Shown piece after piece: positions 27,146-41,800 of a stretch of 64,000 nucleotides of DNA; within the stretch, counting starts at the first letter, position 1; every line of letters starts with the position of its first letter. The notes beneath the pieces are model-generated. The model was given only the letters and a program-made list of their open reading frames with translations, had not been told where the DNA came from and did not search any database. This stretch comes from Dipylidium caninum (taxonomy: Eukaryota; Platyhelminthes; Cestoda; Cyclophyllidea; Dipylidiidae), in NCBI GenBank assembly GCA_017562135.1, contig QEYB01001162.1, positions 186,001 through 250,000 on the forward strand, read 5' to 3'. The position numbers and the translations under genes are program-made.

Positions 27146-29851
27146 CTAATTGTGTGGTGACAAAAAATACTACTTTAGAGGTTTGAGTAGGTATTGCGAG
27201 TACACGCGACCTCCGCTCGCGCGTGTTATAGCACTGGAACTGGGTCAAAAGTAAAGCTCAGAGGGAAATTTGCGCATCACTATAGGATAGCGTCACTGTT
27301 GTCTCGTTAAGTGACGCAGCCTGAGTGTCTGAGAGTCAGTGGGTGGAGCTCCGGAATCCCCCCTCCGCCATTTCTCTCTGCTGAGCTTTTTTCCCAAAGA
27401 CGTGCCAAAGCGACTGAAGGGGAGATCGGTGCACGCACTTTCCTGCACGCAAAGGTCAACTCACAGCCCGTCGTGGCCCCGCTGCACGCCAAGCCGAAAG
27501 GGGCGGTGTTTTGAGATTTAAAGTACGCCAACAGTCGGAACGACCTTTAAAGCCAAATCAATCGCGATCTAAGCGTGAATCACGGAACGAGCTGGCGGGG
27601 GGAAGGTGGGGGGGGCTGGGGAGGTGCCCTCTTCTCCTTGCATGGCGGGTAGCCAATGACGAGTGGGGGGGGAGGGAGGGGACGAGGAAGCCAGTCAACA
27701 GAAGGAGAGGGAAAGGGGGTTGGGCCTGCGGAGAAGCTGCTGGGGCGGCTCATTAATCACCACCCGAGGGGAAAGAGGGACGCGTGGGCAGGCCAACGAC
27801 CACCTGCACACACCCATGCGAGACGTGTCAACTTTCCTCGCGTTTTCACCCCTCTCCGCCCCCCCCCCCCACCCCCCACACAGTCACAAAATAACAGTGG
27901 CAGCGCCTCTCACACCCTTCTCCCCAGCCAAATACTTCCATTTCCTTCTCCGTTTTCTTTGGAAAATCTACGTCATTTGGGTGTAGCGGTAGTGACTGTG
28001 TGGTCACACGCTCACATGCATCCAGAACAACAATTTTATGAGCATTGTAGTAAATACGAAAACACACACACACACGACGCGGGGCGAGAGGGGAGATTAT
28101 CTCCATCTCTCTCTCGCGCTCCCCCTGCCTCTCGCGCCACACCTATTGCGTGAGGTGGGAAAATTCGTAAGCCGAAAAAAATGCTTATAAATCCATTTTA
28201 TATACACACTACCTCTCGCCTTGCTGCGTGGAGGTGGTGCTGCTGTTTGCCCTATTCCCCTCCACTGGCCACCCATTAAGTTGGCCAAGGCAGGCGGCGA
28301 AAGAGAGTCAATGCCGAGACGACAGGCCTTCGGGCATAATGAAATGGCAACCTGATGAGACTCTAACAAAAGTGCACTCCTCCTCCTCCTCCTCTTCCTC
28401 CTCACGTCGCCTCATTTTCCCACTCTCCAAGCACAACGCCTAAAGGACACAGACGGGAAACACTTTGTTCGCATCACTCCGCGCCCGGCTGCTGCGCTCT
28501 GATGGAGACTCCAACGCGTCCAACTGGGGTGTTGCGACCTACCGCAGGCCACAGTCAGCGGGGTTGAAAAATCGATGAGCCTTCACCTTCCGTCCAGAGC
28601 ATGGGCTTCGGCCGGCCCCTCTTCGCTTCGCCGCACCTCCCCCTCCCTGCCTCCCTCCCTCCCCCCCTCGATAAACTACTAATTACAGAGTCATGGGTGT
28701 GCGCTTCTCACCCCTGGCCGCCTCCCACCGACCTACCGCAGTCGGAGATCAGTTGATTGCAAAAATCAATCCTCCCACGGCACTCCACCGCGCGCCCCGG
28801 TGCCTCGACGAAGGCTCGAAGGGCGGCCGAGGTGGCCGACCTGAGTCCCCGGGCCTGGGCCTCGGGCCGCCGCCCCCAGACTCTCCTTGCACAGCCAATC
28901 CGAGGTCCAAATGACGATTGGAGGATGTTAAATACTTTAATTGAAAAAGTGTCTGGTCCCTCCACCCCTAAAGGGTAAATTTGAAGAGGTTTCGAAGCCT
29001 ACGCTCCTCACCGCACCACCTCTTCTATCGACTGTTGTCGTCGTCGTTGGGGAGGAAACGCCATTTCCCCTTCTTCCTCTTCGCTGTCGCCTTCAAGCTT
29101 CTGCAAACGCATCCCGATGCAAGAAAGGGCGCGGATGGGCACAACGGTAACGGAGGCCAAAAAAGGAATTCAAGTTATCAATAAGGACGGGCCTCGGCGG
29201 GGAGAAGGAAGGGGTTCCGGCCTAAACAAACAAGCGCCGGGGGATGATGAGCGTCAGCTCTGCCAGTCGGCAGCACTTATTTGGGATGCATTTCTTTCGT
29301 CTGCATTACCTGAAGGAATTTTTTGCTCGATTAAATACCTCTAAGCCTTAAACCTCTGTCTAACCGAAATTGTCAAGCTATCAGAATGCCGACAGAGATG
29401 GGGCGGTGGTAGTGGTGCTTGTGTACACTGTCTTTCCTAAAGGGCGCTTTTCAAACTCTCCTCCGTCTCCATATCTGCAGCCTGAGGCTCTAATTATGGC
29501 CCACTTAGCAAGTTTTGAGGGGGGAAACAAACTGGCGGTGGGAATAACAACACACAAAATATAACCACGAAGATACAGCGAAATGAGGGCAGAACGGAGG
29601 GCGAAGTGGAATTATGCTGCAGTTGCAATGTACGCGTTACGAGAGCCCGATTCGAAGCTGAACCTCTTTTACCCCAGGAGTGACCTTGAGGCGACCAATG
29701 AGGAGCTAGACCGGGTCCTTCATCGGTGGATGAGGAAATCGTTCAAATGCCTCGGTGACACTTCAACCACATCAAAAGGTGGTCGGTGTTGCAGCGGTTA
29801 ATGTCACATGAAAGGAAAGATTATACTAACTCATTCACACACTCAATCATT

Positions 29852-29897
<46 letters not shown>

Positions 29898-32800
29898 GAG
29901 AGAGAGAGAGAGAGAGAATGTGGACTGCAAAATGGGGTGTGGAGTGAAAGCGCGAAGTGGGGGAGAGCAAAACGGAGGGGGAAGTTTGGTGTGCTCGGCC
30001 CTCCTCTTTCAGAGCAAGAGGGAAATGGGGAGTCGGCGGCGAAGTGGGAGGAGGACGCACAAGCGGTACCAAACTTCCGGTTTGAGACAATCAAATCAAA
30101 TCAAGTCAACTCAACGCGACGCGACGCGACGCAATGCAGCACATTCTACTGGTAGCTCGGAATGCCAGAGAAAAATGGCGCTTGCAGAGGCAGGAGGAAT
30201 GCCCTCCTCACGGAGGAGCGATTAACTCCGAGTTGGCATGTGCTTCCACCTCCCGCGATGCAAAGACACGCATCGCGTCTGCAGCAACCACCAGCCGCAT
30301 CGCCTTGTGGCCGTTTCATTCCTACGCACTGACTTAGAGCTGTTTTCACCGACTGCCCTGAAGAGTTCGTGGGAATCACCCTCAACGAATGCTTTCGATG
30401 CTCCCGCGAAGCCGTTCTGAGCGCCGAACCGTCCAATTCGACCGTCCCGAGAGCACTCATCGTTGCACCCTGTGCGATTCTCGAGACTGTTGTCGAGGTG
30501 AGGTTCACACGTGGCCTTCATCGAGGCGATTATCCACCTGTCTGCCGTCGCCTTCCACTTGAATGACGTTTCCCCCACTCCGAGGGTCGTTTGTTTGGCC
30601 TCCCACCTCCCCGTCCGATGCCCACTTAACTGACTTGTTGCGTTTGACTCCTCGTCATGTCAAAAGTGTAGCCTCTGACAAACGCAAGACGCGCGATTGG
30701 GGGGGGGGAGAGGAGGCGGAGGACGTCATCCACATTCTGTCATATCAGGTGCGTCCGCCATCACCATCATCAGCATCAGCATCATCATATCCGCCCCCCT
30801 AAAATGTCAGTGGGCAAAAATCCCCTCGGGGTTCAAGCAATCCCCAATCGACAAAACGTCTCAGGCGACTGCCGAGAACGGTCACGCCGGAGGTGGACAG
30901 TTCGTGAATTTGGCGAGACGAGAGACTGGGGGCGGCAGAGAGGTCTTTAGACACGAGGGCAGTCGTTTGAAATGGCTAAAGCGGGCCGATGAAAGCTCTC
31001 CAATCATGGGGTGTCTGCTCTCCTGCTTTTCGAGAGCACAGAAAATAAATCAAATGCTGTTTGCCTCTTGCATTTATCCGGACGACGGTGGGGCCGTCGC
31101 AGTAATAGGCCTGCAACACTCAAATTACTGCGTCCGAGGCATTCGAAGCTCTCAGCCTCCGTGAGGAACTGTTGACGATGTCACTGACAACAAAGTCCTC
31201 ATCGCCCTGCGCGGAACATTCAAAATACTTTGTAAATCAACTTCGCGGAAGGGTTTCCGTGGCCTTCAAAGCGCAGCGACTCCGAAGCTCCACGGAAGTG
31301 TCTTGACGAGGTGCTCGAAGGCACCACGTGAGGAAGTCGGAAAACGAGTGTGGGCCGAGGACGTCCGGGACATGACGCGATACGAGGCGACGACCGCGGG
31401 ACAGCAGCACCGGAAGCCGCGAGGGGGCTCGGTGACGGCTAAGGGGAGGAATTTCTCGCGGAAAAGTCACACTTCCTAGCCGAGGTGCCCTTCTCAGGCG
31501 GTTGGACGGAAGCAGAGGTTCCGTCGTGCGGACGCCCGGTGGCGAATTAAAGCAAACACACAACAGACAGACCCCGGGGTCAGAAGGAGGCGCTGCGGAC
31601 CCGAGTTCGTCCACCTGGCTCGCTCGCGGCCGTGATGGGCTCACAGTCAACGGACGAGGGAGCAGACTCAAGTGCCGGCAAAACCTCTTGGCCCAGAGAG
31701 TCGCCACGGAATCGCAAGACCCCAACTTGGCAGACTCGCGCTCCACGTAACCTCCTTGGCGTTGACAGCTCGTGGCATCGTTAATGCTGCCGGCAACAGA
31801 GAAGCGCCGCCCGGAGTCGGCGGGGCTGCTCTCCTGCGGACCGAATTTTAATCCGCCGATCCGAAGTTAGGAGGCGATCCCGGTGGAGATGCCCCGCCAT
31901 GTTGGGGCTCCTTGCCATAGGATCCGGACACATCGCTTCCGGGCGGCGTGTATTCTTCTCAGCCCCAGCCGCCTGCACCGCCTGAACGTTATGAAAGGCC
32001 GGAGCCATTGTCGGCGGAGCGAGGACTTTGCGAGGGCGCAGCTGTCACCGCCGCGTCGGAGGCGATGGAGGAGGAGGAGGTGGTGGAGGGTGGTGGCGAT
32101 GACGAGAGTCAATTGCGTGATCAGGAACTACTAATACCGCTGCCATTATTTAACGAGTGAGGAGTGGGGCAGACACGGCGGGGACGGGAAGCGAGGAGAA
32201 GGCCTCATGCATATACACACACTTTGACAGGCACACACACACGGAAATGCCGCGCTGTCGTAGTAACCCCCCGCGTCAGAGTGTTAATGCATTTTCAAGG
32301 GCGTTTCGCCAACACCGCCGCCGCCGCCGTCGTCGTCATCACACCGCCGCCTTAACACACAAACGCTAGCTGGCCCGCCCGAGCACACGCAATCCAATTG
32401 CCGTCGACGCGAGACAGTCAAATTTCGACGAACAACTTACTTGTAGGGCTTCTCTCCGGTGTGGATCCTCTCGTGCTGCTGCACGTGGCTCAACTGGGTG
32501 AATTTGCGATCGCAGTAGCGGCAGACGTAAGGTTTGATCCCGCTGTGGATGCGACGGTGTTGGGAGAGGTAGGCGCACGTGGAGAACTGGCGACCGCACT
32601 GATCACAGCGGTAGGGCCGCGGATCCTGCTTGTGGGTCGTTGAGTTGTGAGTCGAGAGGTCCTGACGGGAAAAGCAGACCTACAAGGCAACCGCACCCGC
32701 CGATGTCAGTGGAAATGAAAGAACAAAGACTTATAAGTAATAAGTAGCATAGGCCACACCATAAAATGAGGGGACTTGAAAAAACCTCGCGTCTTTCTCG

Positions 32801-35800
32801 GTCTCGCGGACACTTTTGTGTCTGAGAGCGGCTCTTTTATGGACGAGAGGACTACTCCCGGATGGGGAGAGCTTTCGAGCTGGCCGGAGTTTGAGACGAA
32901 TGGCATCTCGGGCTGCCAGCAGTCAACAGGCGACTGAGAAGCGCACTAAGAGCGGACAGTGAGGCAGAAGGATGCGACACCCTCTCGATCTGGCATAAAA
33001 ACTGCGCGTGATGGGTGGAGAAGCGATGCCACGTCGAGAGCGACGCATCCGCAAGCCGCGTGACCGCCTGTCCAGCGCTGTCGCTCCTCCTCCTTTTTCC
33101 ATGCCCGCGAGGGCACATGGAAGCTGTGCCACCGAACAGGCAGGCGGCGGTGCGAGAGAAGGTGCGCGGCAGCTGTGGCACGAGGTCTCCGAACACCCTC
33201 GACGCAGTGCGCGAGGAGAGAACGAACTGTGTGGCTTGAATCGGCCCCTCAGCGGCTCTCCTCGGACGTTCAACGACCTGGCGTCAACTGGCCAGAGCAA
33301 AGCCCTCTTTCCGACTTAGTTGGAGGGACACGAGAGACGTGAGTGAGGCGGTGCCTCTAACAACCACCAGGTGACCAGTGAATTCGTCCAAATTTCCCAC
33401 AAAATTACTGAATTCTAATTGGCTAACGCACTCGTTTTGTTCTCGGCTCAGCAGAATTCTCTTACGAGTTGGTATATGCCTAGATTGTCCTTCCACCTTT
33501 GCTCTGTCACGAAAGAGAGTGTCCGAACCCGCTTTGAGGAGGAGTTGCGCAGTCCTCGTCTCCGCAATCGCCCTCCGTCCGGTCTCGGGCAAGCCGGACC
33601 AAGAAGAGTTCGCTCCTCCGCAATCCAGACTACTGACAAATCGCTGCGGTGGGCGGCGCAACGACTGTGCTTCGCTCGAAGCACACAATCCGCCTTCCAA
33701 GGAATTAAACCTTGCGGTGGGGAGGAATACTTCCTTCCGTCTTCTTCACCAATCCCTGGCTCCTCCCGCGGACCTTCTTCCGCAGCCCCAAGGTTATTCA
33801 GCCCTTCCGCGCCCACAGGTATATTCTGGCCGAAAAACCTTTTGCACCCGAGAACACCCACACACGCACAGGCGTTTCATCGAGGAGTTTTATTACGCTT
33901 CCAAGTGCCCAAATATTTACGTTGACTACGTAAGAAGTGTGGCCAGGTGGCTCCTTTCTATTGTTCTTTTTTTCCTTTCTAATTCATTTTCTTTCTCTCC
34001 TCTTTTTTTTCATGTCACGTTCAACCGCGCGATGCCATAAACACACACGCGGGCGCCCACCTTCGATTGACAGGCCAGAAATCGCGAGTGACCTTGGGCC
34101 CGCGCGCTGATTGGTGCATGGGAGGTGTGTGCACTGAAAAAGTGCAGAATGACACGATGTCAATGGCCAAGCGAAAGCGAGTCTTTTTTTGTGCTTCCAT
34201 GCGCGTGTGAACTCCCGTGCCGAGGACTGAAGTGATAAGCAAACGGGTGGTTGACACGTTTGGACACGCCGGACGGCGGCGGCGGCGGCGGCAGCGGCGG
34301 AGGAGGAGGAGGAGGTCTTTGTGCCCGACACGATGAAATTAATCATGCAAGGCGTCAAGACACGTGTAACGCTACGGTACTCCTGCCTGCCTGCCTGCCT
34401 GAGAAAGGCATTACAGAGGCGACAAGTCGACAGTAGCTTATGCCAGCACTGGTCACATGAAATATGTGTGGGAAAAAGGGGGATTGTTCAATGTGTATGT
34501 ATATCGTTTGCGTTGGCCACTCAGGTGTTTACTCAGTGTCCAGGGGCCGAGGAAGACTGCCATATCGTCAACGGAGCGAAGCGAGATTTTCTGACCTGCC
34601 TCGTGGGGCTCCGTTTAGCCTGCGACGGACTACCTTTCCACCAGGGGGCCACCGAGGAGGGGAGAGGAGAAATTCTCCAAGACGCCCACTGGAAGGGGCT
34701 GCAGTCGGTAAAGCAGAAGCTTTGGCGATGGCGCTCGAACTAACAGGCGATGTGGTGCGATGATGAGGCTACTGCCATTTCAGCAGGGCACGAAGTAGGC
34801 TTTTGCCCTTGCTGTGACATCGCAGAGGTGGAGATCGGACGAAGGCGCCCATCGACTCCCCCCTCCAACCTTTCCTCGCCCCGGAGGTCCGAATGCCCGC
34901 AGTGAAGGCAGTGAAAAGACACTCAGATCTGCCCAGAATTGCCTCGAGGAGGTTGGAGGCGGGGGATTTGCAGGAATGGCGAATGGACAGGGGAGAGGAA
35001 GGCCACGCAATCGTCGGCCCATTCGCCGGTGTCAGACGTCGTTCGGACCGACCCTTCTGCATCCGAACATGATGGAAGATTGTAAAATAAAACAAAAAAG
35101 AGACCTCAGGCAGTTGTGATCATCGTGGTAGGAAAACGTGGTTCTAGACTCGTCTTCTCCTCCTCCTCCTCCGCGCACAGGTGAAAGAACTCACTGTAAA
35201 TTTGAGAAGGTTAATTCACATGAACGCACTTAACGATCAGGGAAAAAAAGAGAAGAAGAAGAAGAAAAAGGAATTAAGAGGTCCATCTGAGGGTCAAATT
35301 ACGAGATTCTGTGTAATAATCAAAAAGGGGCTGAGAAAACAGAGCAGAACATTCTCGTGGCAGCCTCAAGCAGCAGCTTTACGGAAGGCATCGGAGAGTA
35401 AAATCTAGCGAGGCGAATAAAATCACCGCAAAATGCATGTTGGTCCGCACTGCGGCCGGCCATCGGGCACTCTGGACCGGCTGCAAAGGCCGGCAGTGGA
35501 ATTCCTCGCCTCCTCCCTCCCTCTGCCCGCCCCGCCCGAGGTGGCCCCGCGACCTCGGGCGTTCGCGAGCCGGCGAGGAGGAGGAGGAGGAGGAGGCCGC
35601 GTGAACACACCTTCTCAAACCTGTCAACAGGCATCTCTTGGAAGTTAAGTTAACTCGGGTCTCTCCGCAGTCTCTGCACACTGCCAAATTCACGCACAGA
35701 AACTCAAGCGAGGAGCATAAAAGCCAACCTCCCCCTCCCCTACGCCCCCCGAAGCACTTTTAGACAACAGTAAACGCGAGTGAGCAACGCCGCCTCCCCA

Positions 35801-38800
35801 AAGTGGGGAGCGTCGCTTACTCCGCAAAGCAGACAAACAAACACTTTCGGCCCGATGGAAGCCAACCTCCTCCAACCGCCGATTGCCGTGGACGCAACTC
35901 GGCCAGGAGGGACATTTAAAACGTCCCATTTTTCTTGTTTTTCCGCCAAAAGGGGAAACAGGAGGCCGAGACGGCGGTTGAAGGGTGAGGTGTACCGAAG
36001 GACAGGGAGGTGACGTACCTCCACACAGAGGTGAGCCTTACACACGCACACGCTTGAACCCCCCCTCCCCCGCCCCCCGCGGTGACACTAGTGTCTGTGA
36101 GTGTTTGTGCGGGAGGAGGTGACGATGGCGATGATATTTCCAAGTGTCTTTGAGGGTGAGACGCACTTTTAGAGGGGAAAGAGGCAGAATGGAGGCGGGA
36201 GGGAGGCAAGAAACGCGTCAAAGACTTCGTCGTCTCGAAGAGGGTCGTCTCGCCATACGCCAAATGAGAGAGGAGGAGGAGGAGGAGGAGGAGGACACCG
36301 CTATCAGAAAGGCTCGTTTGCGGTCTTTTCGGGCAAACGGGGTGGCCAAAAAATACGCAGACAGGGAGGAGCCGGTGAGGGAAACGAATTTGTGGCGGTT
36401 ACAAAACGCAACAGACATCAGCTAAACTCGACTTCAAAGCGCCTTCCACGACGTCATGAGTCAACTCGGCTACTCGCCGCAATTCCACGTGGAAGTTGGA
36501 GGCGCGGGAAACGAAATGCCGCACCAATAAACTTTTAATGTCCTTGAAATGACCTTGAAAGTGGTGCTCAGGTCTGCCGATGGGTCAAACAAGTCAACGA
36601 AAATTATCTACTCTTTCTTAACTCGTTTTCGATGAGGACTCCCTCTCCAAGCAGGATTTTGCGCCGAAATTCGTCTTTTGTTGGACACCCGAAAGGATAT
36701 CCGTGGAAGTAACAGAGTCCCGGTTATTTCAAAGCACTGAAAATTAGCTTCACTGACGACTCCAGGCTACTTTTACCGGGGGCGACGAAGCAGACGAAGC
36801 AAGGGCCTGTCAACGAATGCATCCTCACTAGAATAGGCCACCGGGCACTAAAGTTGCCCGATGTTCGCCCCATTCCGGAGAAAGGAGTCAGCCTCACACG
36901 GACACCGTCGTACTTATGAAATAAAACAACGCCGCGGAGGGCAGGAAATCGCAAGGCCTCTCCTAATTAACTGCCACATTCGGTCGGAGAGGAAAGTCAG
37001 TCCGCCTCGAACGCGGGGCTAAAGTGTGTCCGAGGGGACTGGGCGACTACTCGCTGCGCCGAGATCAAAACAACCGGCCCCGCGCCCCGGTCACGAAGAG
37101 CGGGTGGGACGGGCGGGAGCAGCTGCCGAGGCCTGGTACACGCGGTCTCCGGGCGGTTGGGGGAAGGAGTTGTGGGCAAAGGCCTGGCCGATCCGCCCAA
37201 GGCGACGTGGGGACAAGTGGACGTGGAGAGTCATATTTTCGCAGAAGTTGTAGCGACGGCGGCGGCGGCGGCGGCATCGGAAATCCTTAGTCTCTGCCTC
37301 TCTTTCTCCTCCTCCTTAACGCCCTCAAACACCCACCGACGCTACACCTGTTGTTGTTTTTATCGCATTGTGTTGTCGGGACAGCAGCAGTAGCGGCGCG
37401 AGTAGCACTAATAGCAGAGGCAGCGGCAGTAAAGGCGGCGATGTCAAGAGACGCACGAAAAGAGCAGGAGCGGGAGTAGACAAAACGGACGAAATAATGC
37501 GCCCTACTTACCCCGCCCCTGTCTTCCTCTCTGTCGCACCAACCCCTCCGCCGTTCCGACTGCTTGCCTCCTCTTTCATCAGCACACAAATGACAAAAAT
37601 AGCCACTTTTATAATTCTCAATATGCCCCGTCTGTCTGCCTGTCCGTCTGTCTGTCTGTCTGTGCGTGTGCATGTGCCTGTGTCAAAAAAAATTTAAAAA
37701 GTGTGGAAAATGAGCGACAGGCCTCGATTCAAAGCGGGGAGTATCTGAAGCACCATGACGTCATACGCGCCCAAGGTCAGCATGACTGTTCGTGTGTGTG
37801 ACGCCGGCGCCCAATCAGACGCCTGATCGATAATCACGCGCAACGGGGCGCGCGCGCTGTGTGAGTATTTGGGCCACGCGGTGCATTTTGTGCGCCGATT
37901 AGCCTGCCACCACATCACATGGGTGGTTCCAATTCTTTAGGCACAACCCTTCCTGTTTTCGTTTTCGTTGCTGTAATTGTTGATGTTTTCATTTTTTTGT
38001 GTGTTTATTTTCGTCCTCACTTGTTGCTCGTGAGTTCGCCATGCCGGTGGGTGGTGGGTCGGTCGGCCAGTCGGCAGTTGAAGCCTCGTGCGTGCGTGTG
38101 CGTTGGCCAGGCCGGCGCTATAAACTAATGCAACGCGTGAATGATAAATTGATTCCCATGGCCACGGCAATTAATCAAGTCGCGTCTCGTAGCGGTCATT
38201 CCGGCAACACGACGCGCACGGCCACGTGCAGCACGCGTCAGGGCACAGCGAGGCCCAGGGCCTTGAAAACTTCAGTCTCCCTCGTCTCGCCACCCAGCCG
38301 TCTCCAGCCCCCCTCGCTCCTCCGCTCCTGTGCCCCCGCCACCCCAGGCACCATTCGGCTCCCCTGTGACGTACTTCTCCCACTTATTATCGATGCTTTA
38401 TGGCGCTTTTAATTAGTATGAAGGAGGGAATCAAACACAACTTGGCGAAGGTCAAAATGAGGCGCAAAAATCAGTGGCGAACCAATTACAAAGGGGGTGG
38501 GGTGAAGAATATATAAAGCAAAACGTGTACGCCTTGTCATTAATCATCGACGCCCATCTCGCTCGTGATCGCAGCTGGGAGTTCACGGCCTCCGCCACGC
38601 CGATGCCCTTCCGGAAGGGGAGTTTGTCAACTTTAAATGCTTCCCACCTTCGCCATAATTTGCGAGTATTCCCTTAACCCGCATATCTCACGATTTCCAA
38701 CAATCACCCCGCAGTTGATCTATATTTCGGCTTAACAACATTAACATCGAGTAATTTTTCCAGGCCTTAAGAAAAAAACGCTAAATTATAGGGTCGTGAC

Positions 38801-41800
38801 TTGAAAATCACTAATTTCAGCTGGAAATGAAACGGCGGAAAAATTACTACTTAATTCGACGAGTAGAGGCTGTCCGAGAATGGCGATGGGAGTATTCGCG
38901 CGGGGATGATGTGGGCGGACAAGCCGACCGCCGACTCAACTGGCCTATTCGCCTTAATAATTGCTCGGTGGGTGACTCCTCCCGCGCAAAGCCTGCGGGA
39001 GCGGACAAACCGCTGGCACCGGAGTTACAGTCTTCCTGTAAATACTGCGAGGAGGCTAAAGCCTTCGGTATCGCAGTCGCTCGCGATGCCTAATTGTGGG
39101 GACGATTTTCAACCAGGTTTTAGGGGCTTTCCCGCAAAGTTAAAGGGTGGATGGAAATGCAAAAATAGCCAGATTAAGTCGGTAATGCTGAGGTCCGATC
39201 CGGTTCACGTCGACGTTGAGGGGATTTACTGAGGGAAAGAAGAGGCCAGCCAAACTGACTTTGTGACTCACTTCGCCACCCACCAAAGAGGTGTGAATAA
39301 GACACAAATCCGGATTTTTTAATAGTATCATTTTCGGTGGAGAATGCGGGCCTCCAAGTGACTCAAACACCAACTCAAAGGAAACCGTGTTGCAAGCCAA
39401 GGGTGTCCACCCTCTAGTGCGTCCGGTCGCCGGTGTGGATTTGTGACCTGCCCCTCCGGTAAAAAGAGTGGTCTCTTACCGTCCCAATGGGAAATTAGTC
39501 TGAATAAGTCGGAGGTCACAGTATTTTCGTCACCGGCGCCCATCTCGTCAGAGGGAGGGCTGTTTGCCGAGTGACATTTCTGGGAAAAAATCTAAATTGA
39601 CGCTAGTCTGCTCCTCTTCTCTACCGAGCACGGACTTTCAGACTAAATGAAATGCACAGAAGGCAACTTGTCCTGCCTTGGCGAGGACGAGTGGGCCTCT
39701 GACGGGAACGGGGGGGGGGGCGGAAGGGACAAAGTTCTTTGGGGCACAGGGGCCGCGAAAGGGGTCCAAGAGCCCGCCACGCTGGCGGACGCCTCCCACC
39801 GAATCTGCTCTTCACCACAGAAGCAACAAATCACACGCTGAGCGAGAACGGTGAGAGACGGAGTGAGGGGCCTCGCAAGTGGCACGTATCGTGGGAGACA
39901 AGGGTGAAACGCTTCCGTGATGAAACTGAGCCCCACTTAAGCCGCGTTCTCACTTAAGCCTCCGATTAACCTGCGATGATGGTGAGATTCGTCGGTCCCA
40001 GCCCACCGAAAAGGTGAGCTTTGCCCCAGTGCCGATGGCAAAATCTGCCGCGGTTGGCGGCAAAAATATCGTTTCTAAGACCGCCTGAGCCGTCACGGGG
40101 CTGGGGGCGGGCGAGTGTTTCGAGAAGACGGACCTAGAATGTCGAATCAAAAGTGGCACATGGTTGCTTGCACAACTGGGTGATAGGACGAGGAAAGACT
40201 GATTGACTGGGGCTCCTTCCTCCTCCTCCTCATCCTCCTTTGTCTTCCCTCCTGGCACATCTGCAACCTCCCTGAACTTTTCCAATCTACACCCTGTCAA
40301 AAAGGACGAATTCCGCACATATTTACCATGAATGACGTGCATAAATTCATCTGTTCCACTTCTCTTCTTCACACCCTCCGAGGGGGCTTGCTGGGGGGGG
40401 AGGGTGAGGGGGGAGAGAATACGTTCCCGAGGGTGAAGGCTTAAGTTTATCACCGAGTCGCCAGCATTTCACTCGAATCCACACGCTGCCTTTTGACGTA
40501 CTACGGGTGAAAGGAGATCTGAAGTGGGTGGTGGTAATTCAATCTCCAAACCCGCAAAAGAAGTACATTTTCGCCGAGAAGGCGTTGCGTTGAGGCAGTG
40601 GGAGACCAGACCTTCCCATGGTTTATTATGCGCTCAACGGGCTGTCGGAGGCCTCTCCTTCCCCCGCCCACCCCCTCCCGGGGGAATGTGCCCACCGTGT
40701 GGCGCCAAGAGCAGGCGAAAAAGAAAATTAGGTTTCACCACTTGGCCTTCTGGCACTTATTGCGTGGAAATGTGGCCTTCTTCTCCCACTTCTGCCGCGT
40801 GCGAAGCGGGTAGGCTGATTTTTCACCCACGAAGATGCGGAGAGGGGGAAACAAAAGGGGCGGAAGGCGTGGTCGGCTGTGCAGCAAGTACTTGCCCAGT
40901 CGCGGGAAGACCCGAGTGCGACGGCATTCGTAGGGCGTGCAACTTGGACACGGCGGAGGTCCACGAATACACACATCCGAGTTTAATTTAGCACAATCGC
41001 GTGTAAATAACATCAACGCGTCCGGATGGGAACTGGGGAAGGACGGGCGGACGGAGGGCAGAAGGCGAAGAGGAAGAGGAAGAAGAGGGAGAAAAGGCGA
41101 GGGGGCGGAGTTAAGTGAAGAAGCAACAATGAAGTTAAAGACGCCGGCAGCAACAGCATCGGAGCGAGAATCACTTTATCACTGTCAGCACAGGCACTGT
41201 CAAATGCAAAATTGGTGCCACTACCACCGCTGCTGCTGCCACCGCCACCGCCACTGCCACCGCCGCCGAGGCCGCTGCTGCTGCTGCGTTACCGGAATTC
41301 CACACTGGTGGGAGCTTCAAAACATTCTTCCTCCGCCTCCTCCGCCTCCTCCTCCGCCGCGTCTTCCTTCCCCTTTCCTCCGCCCCATAACCTCGCACTA
41401 CGTTGCCATAGACGAGAAAATAATCATTTGCACCATCAGTTGCACACACACACACACACACACGTGCGGACGAGGCGGGTGAATGAAAGCGGGCTGGCAG
41501 CGGCAGCGGCAGCGGCAGCGGCGGAGGCGGCGGCGGCAAGTGAGTGCGCAGAGACAAGCCGGCCAAAAGCGACCTTGGCCGACTGTGTGTATGTCCGAAA
41601 TTGCGGGCGGTGGGAGAGACGAGGAGGACGAGGAGGAGCAGACGGGAACCACTTTTTCTCCCCATCGCTTCCCCATCCCGCCGCCAGCGCGCCTCGATGT
41701 CATGCGTCAGCCCGACCTGCCACTTGGCCGGGGGCGGGGCCTGAGGGCTGAGGGCGCAGGCCGAGAGGCGGGTGCCGCCCCACGCGGGCCTGACCCCGGG

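Larger units (their letters stand above)
27148..32440 (-). other. Second intron of the zinc-finger gene (5.3 kb)
   Basis: GC-rich with CA/GA microsatellites and no recognisable nested gene. Open frames here are short and overlap on both strands. A short AT-richer stretch with TAAT cores occurs near 29330-29580. Confidence 0.6.
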
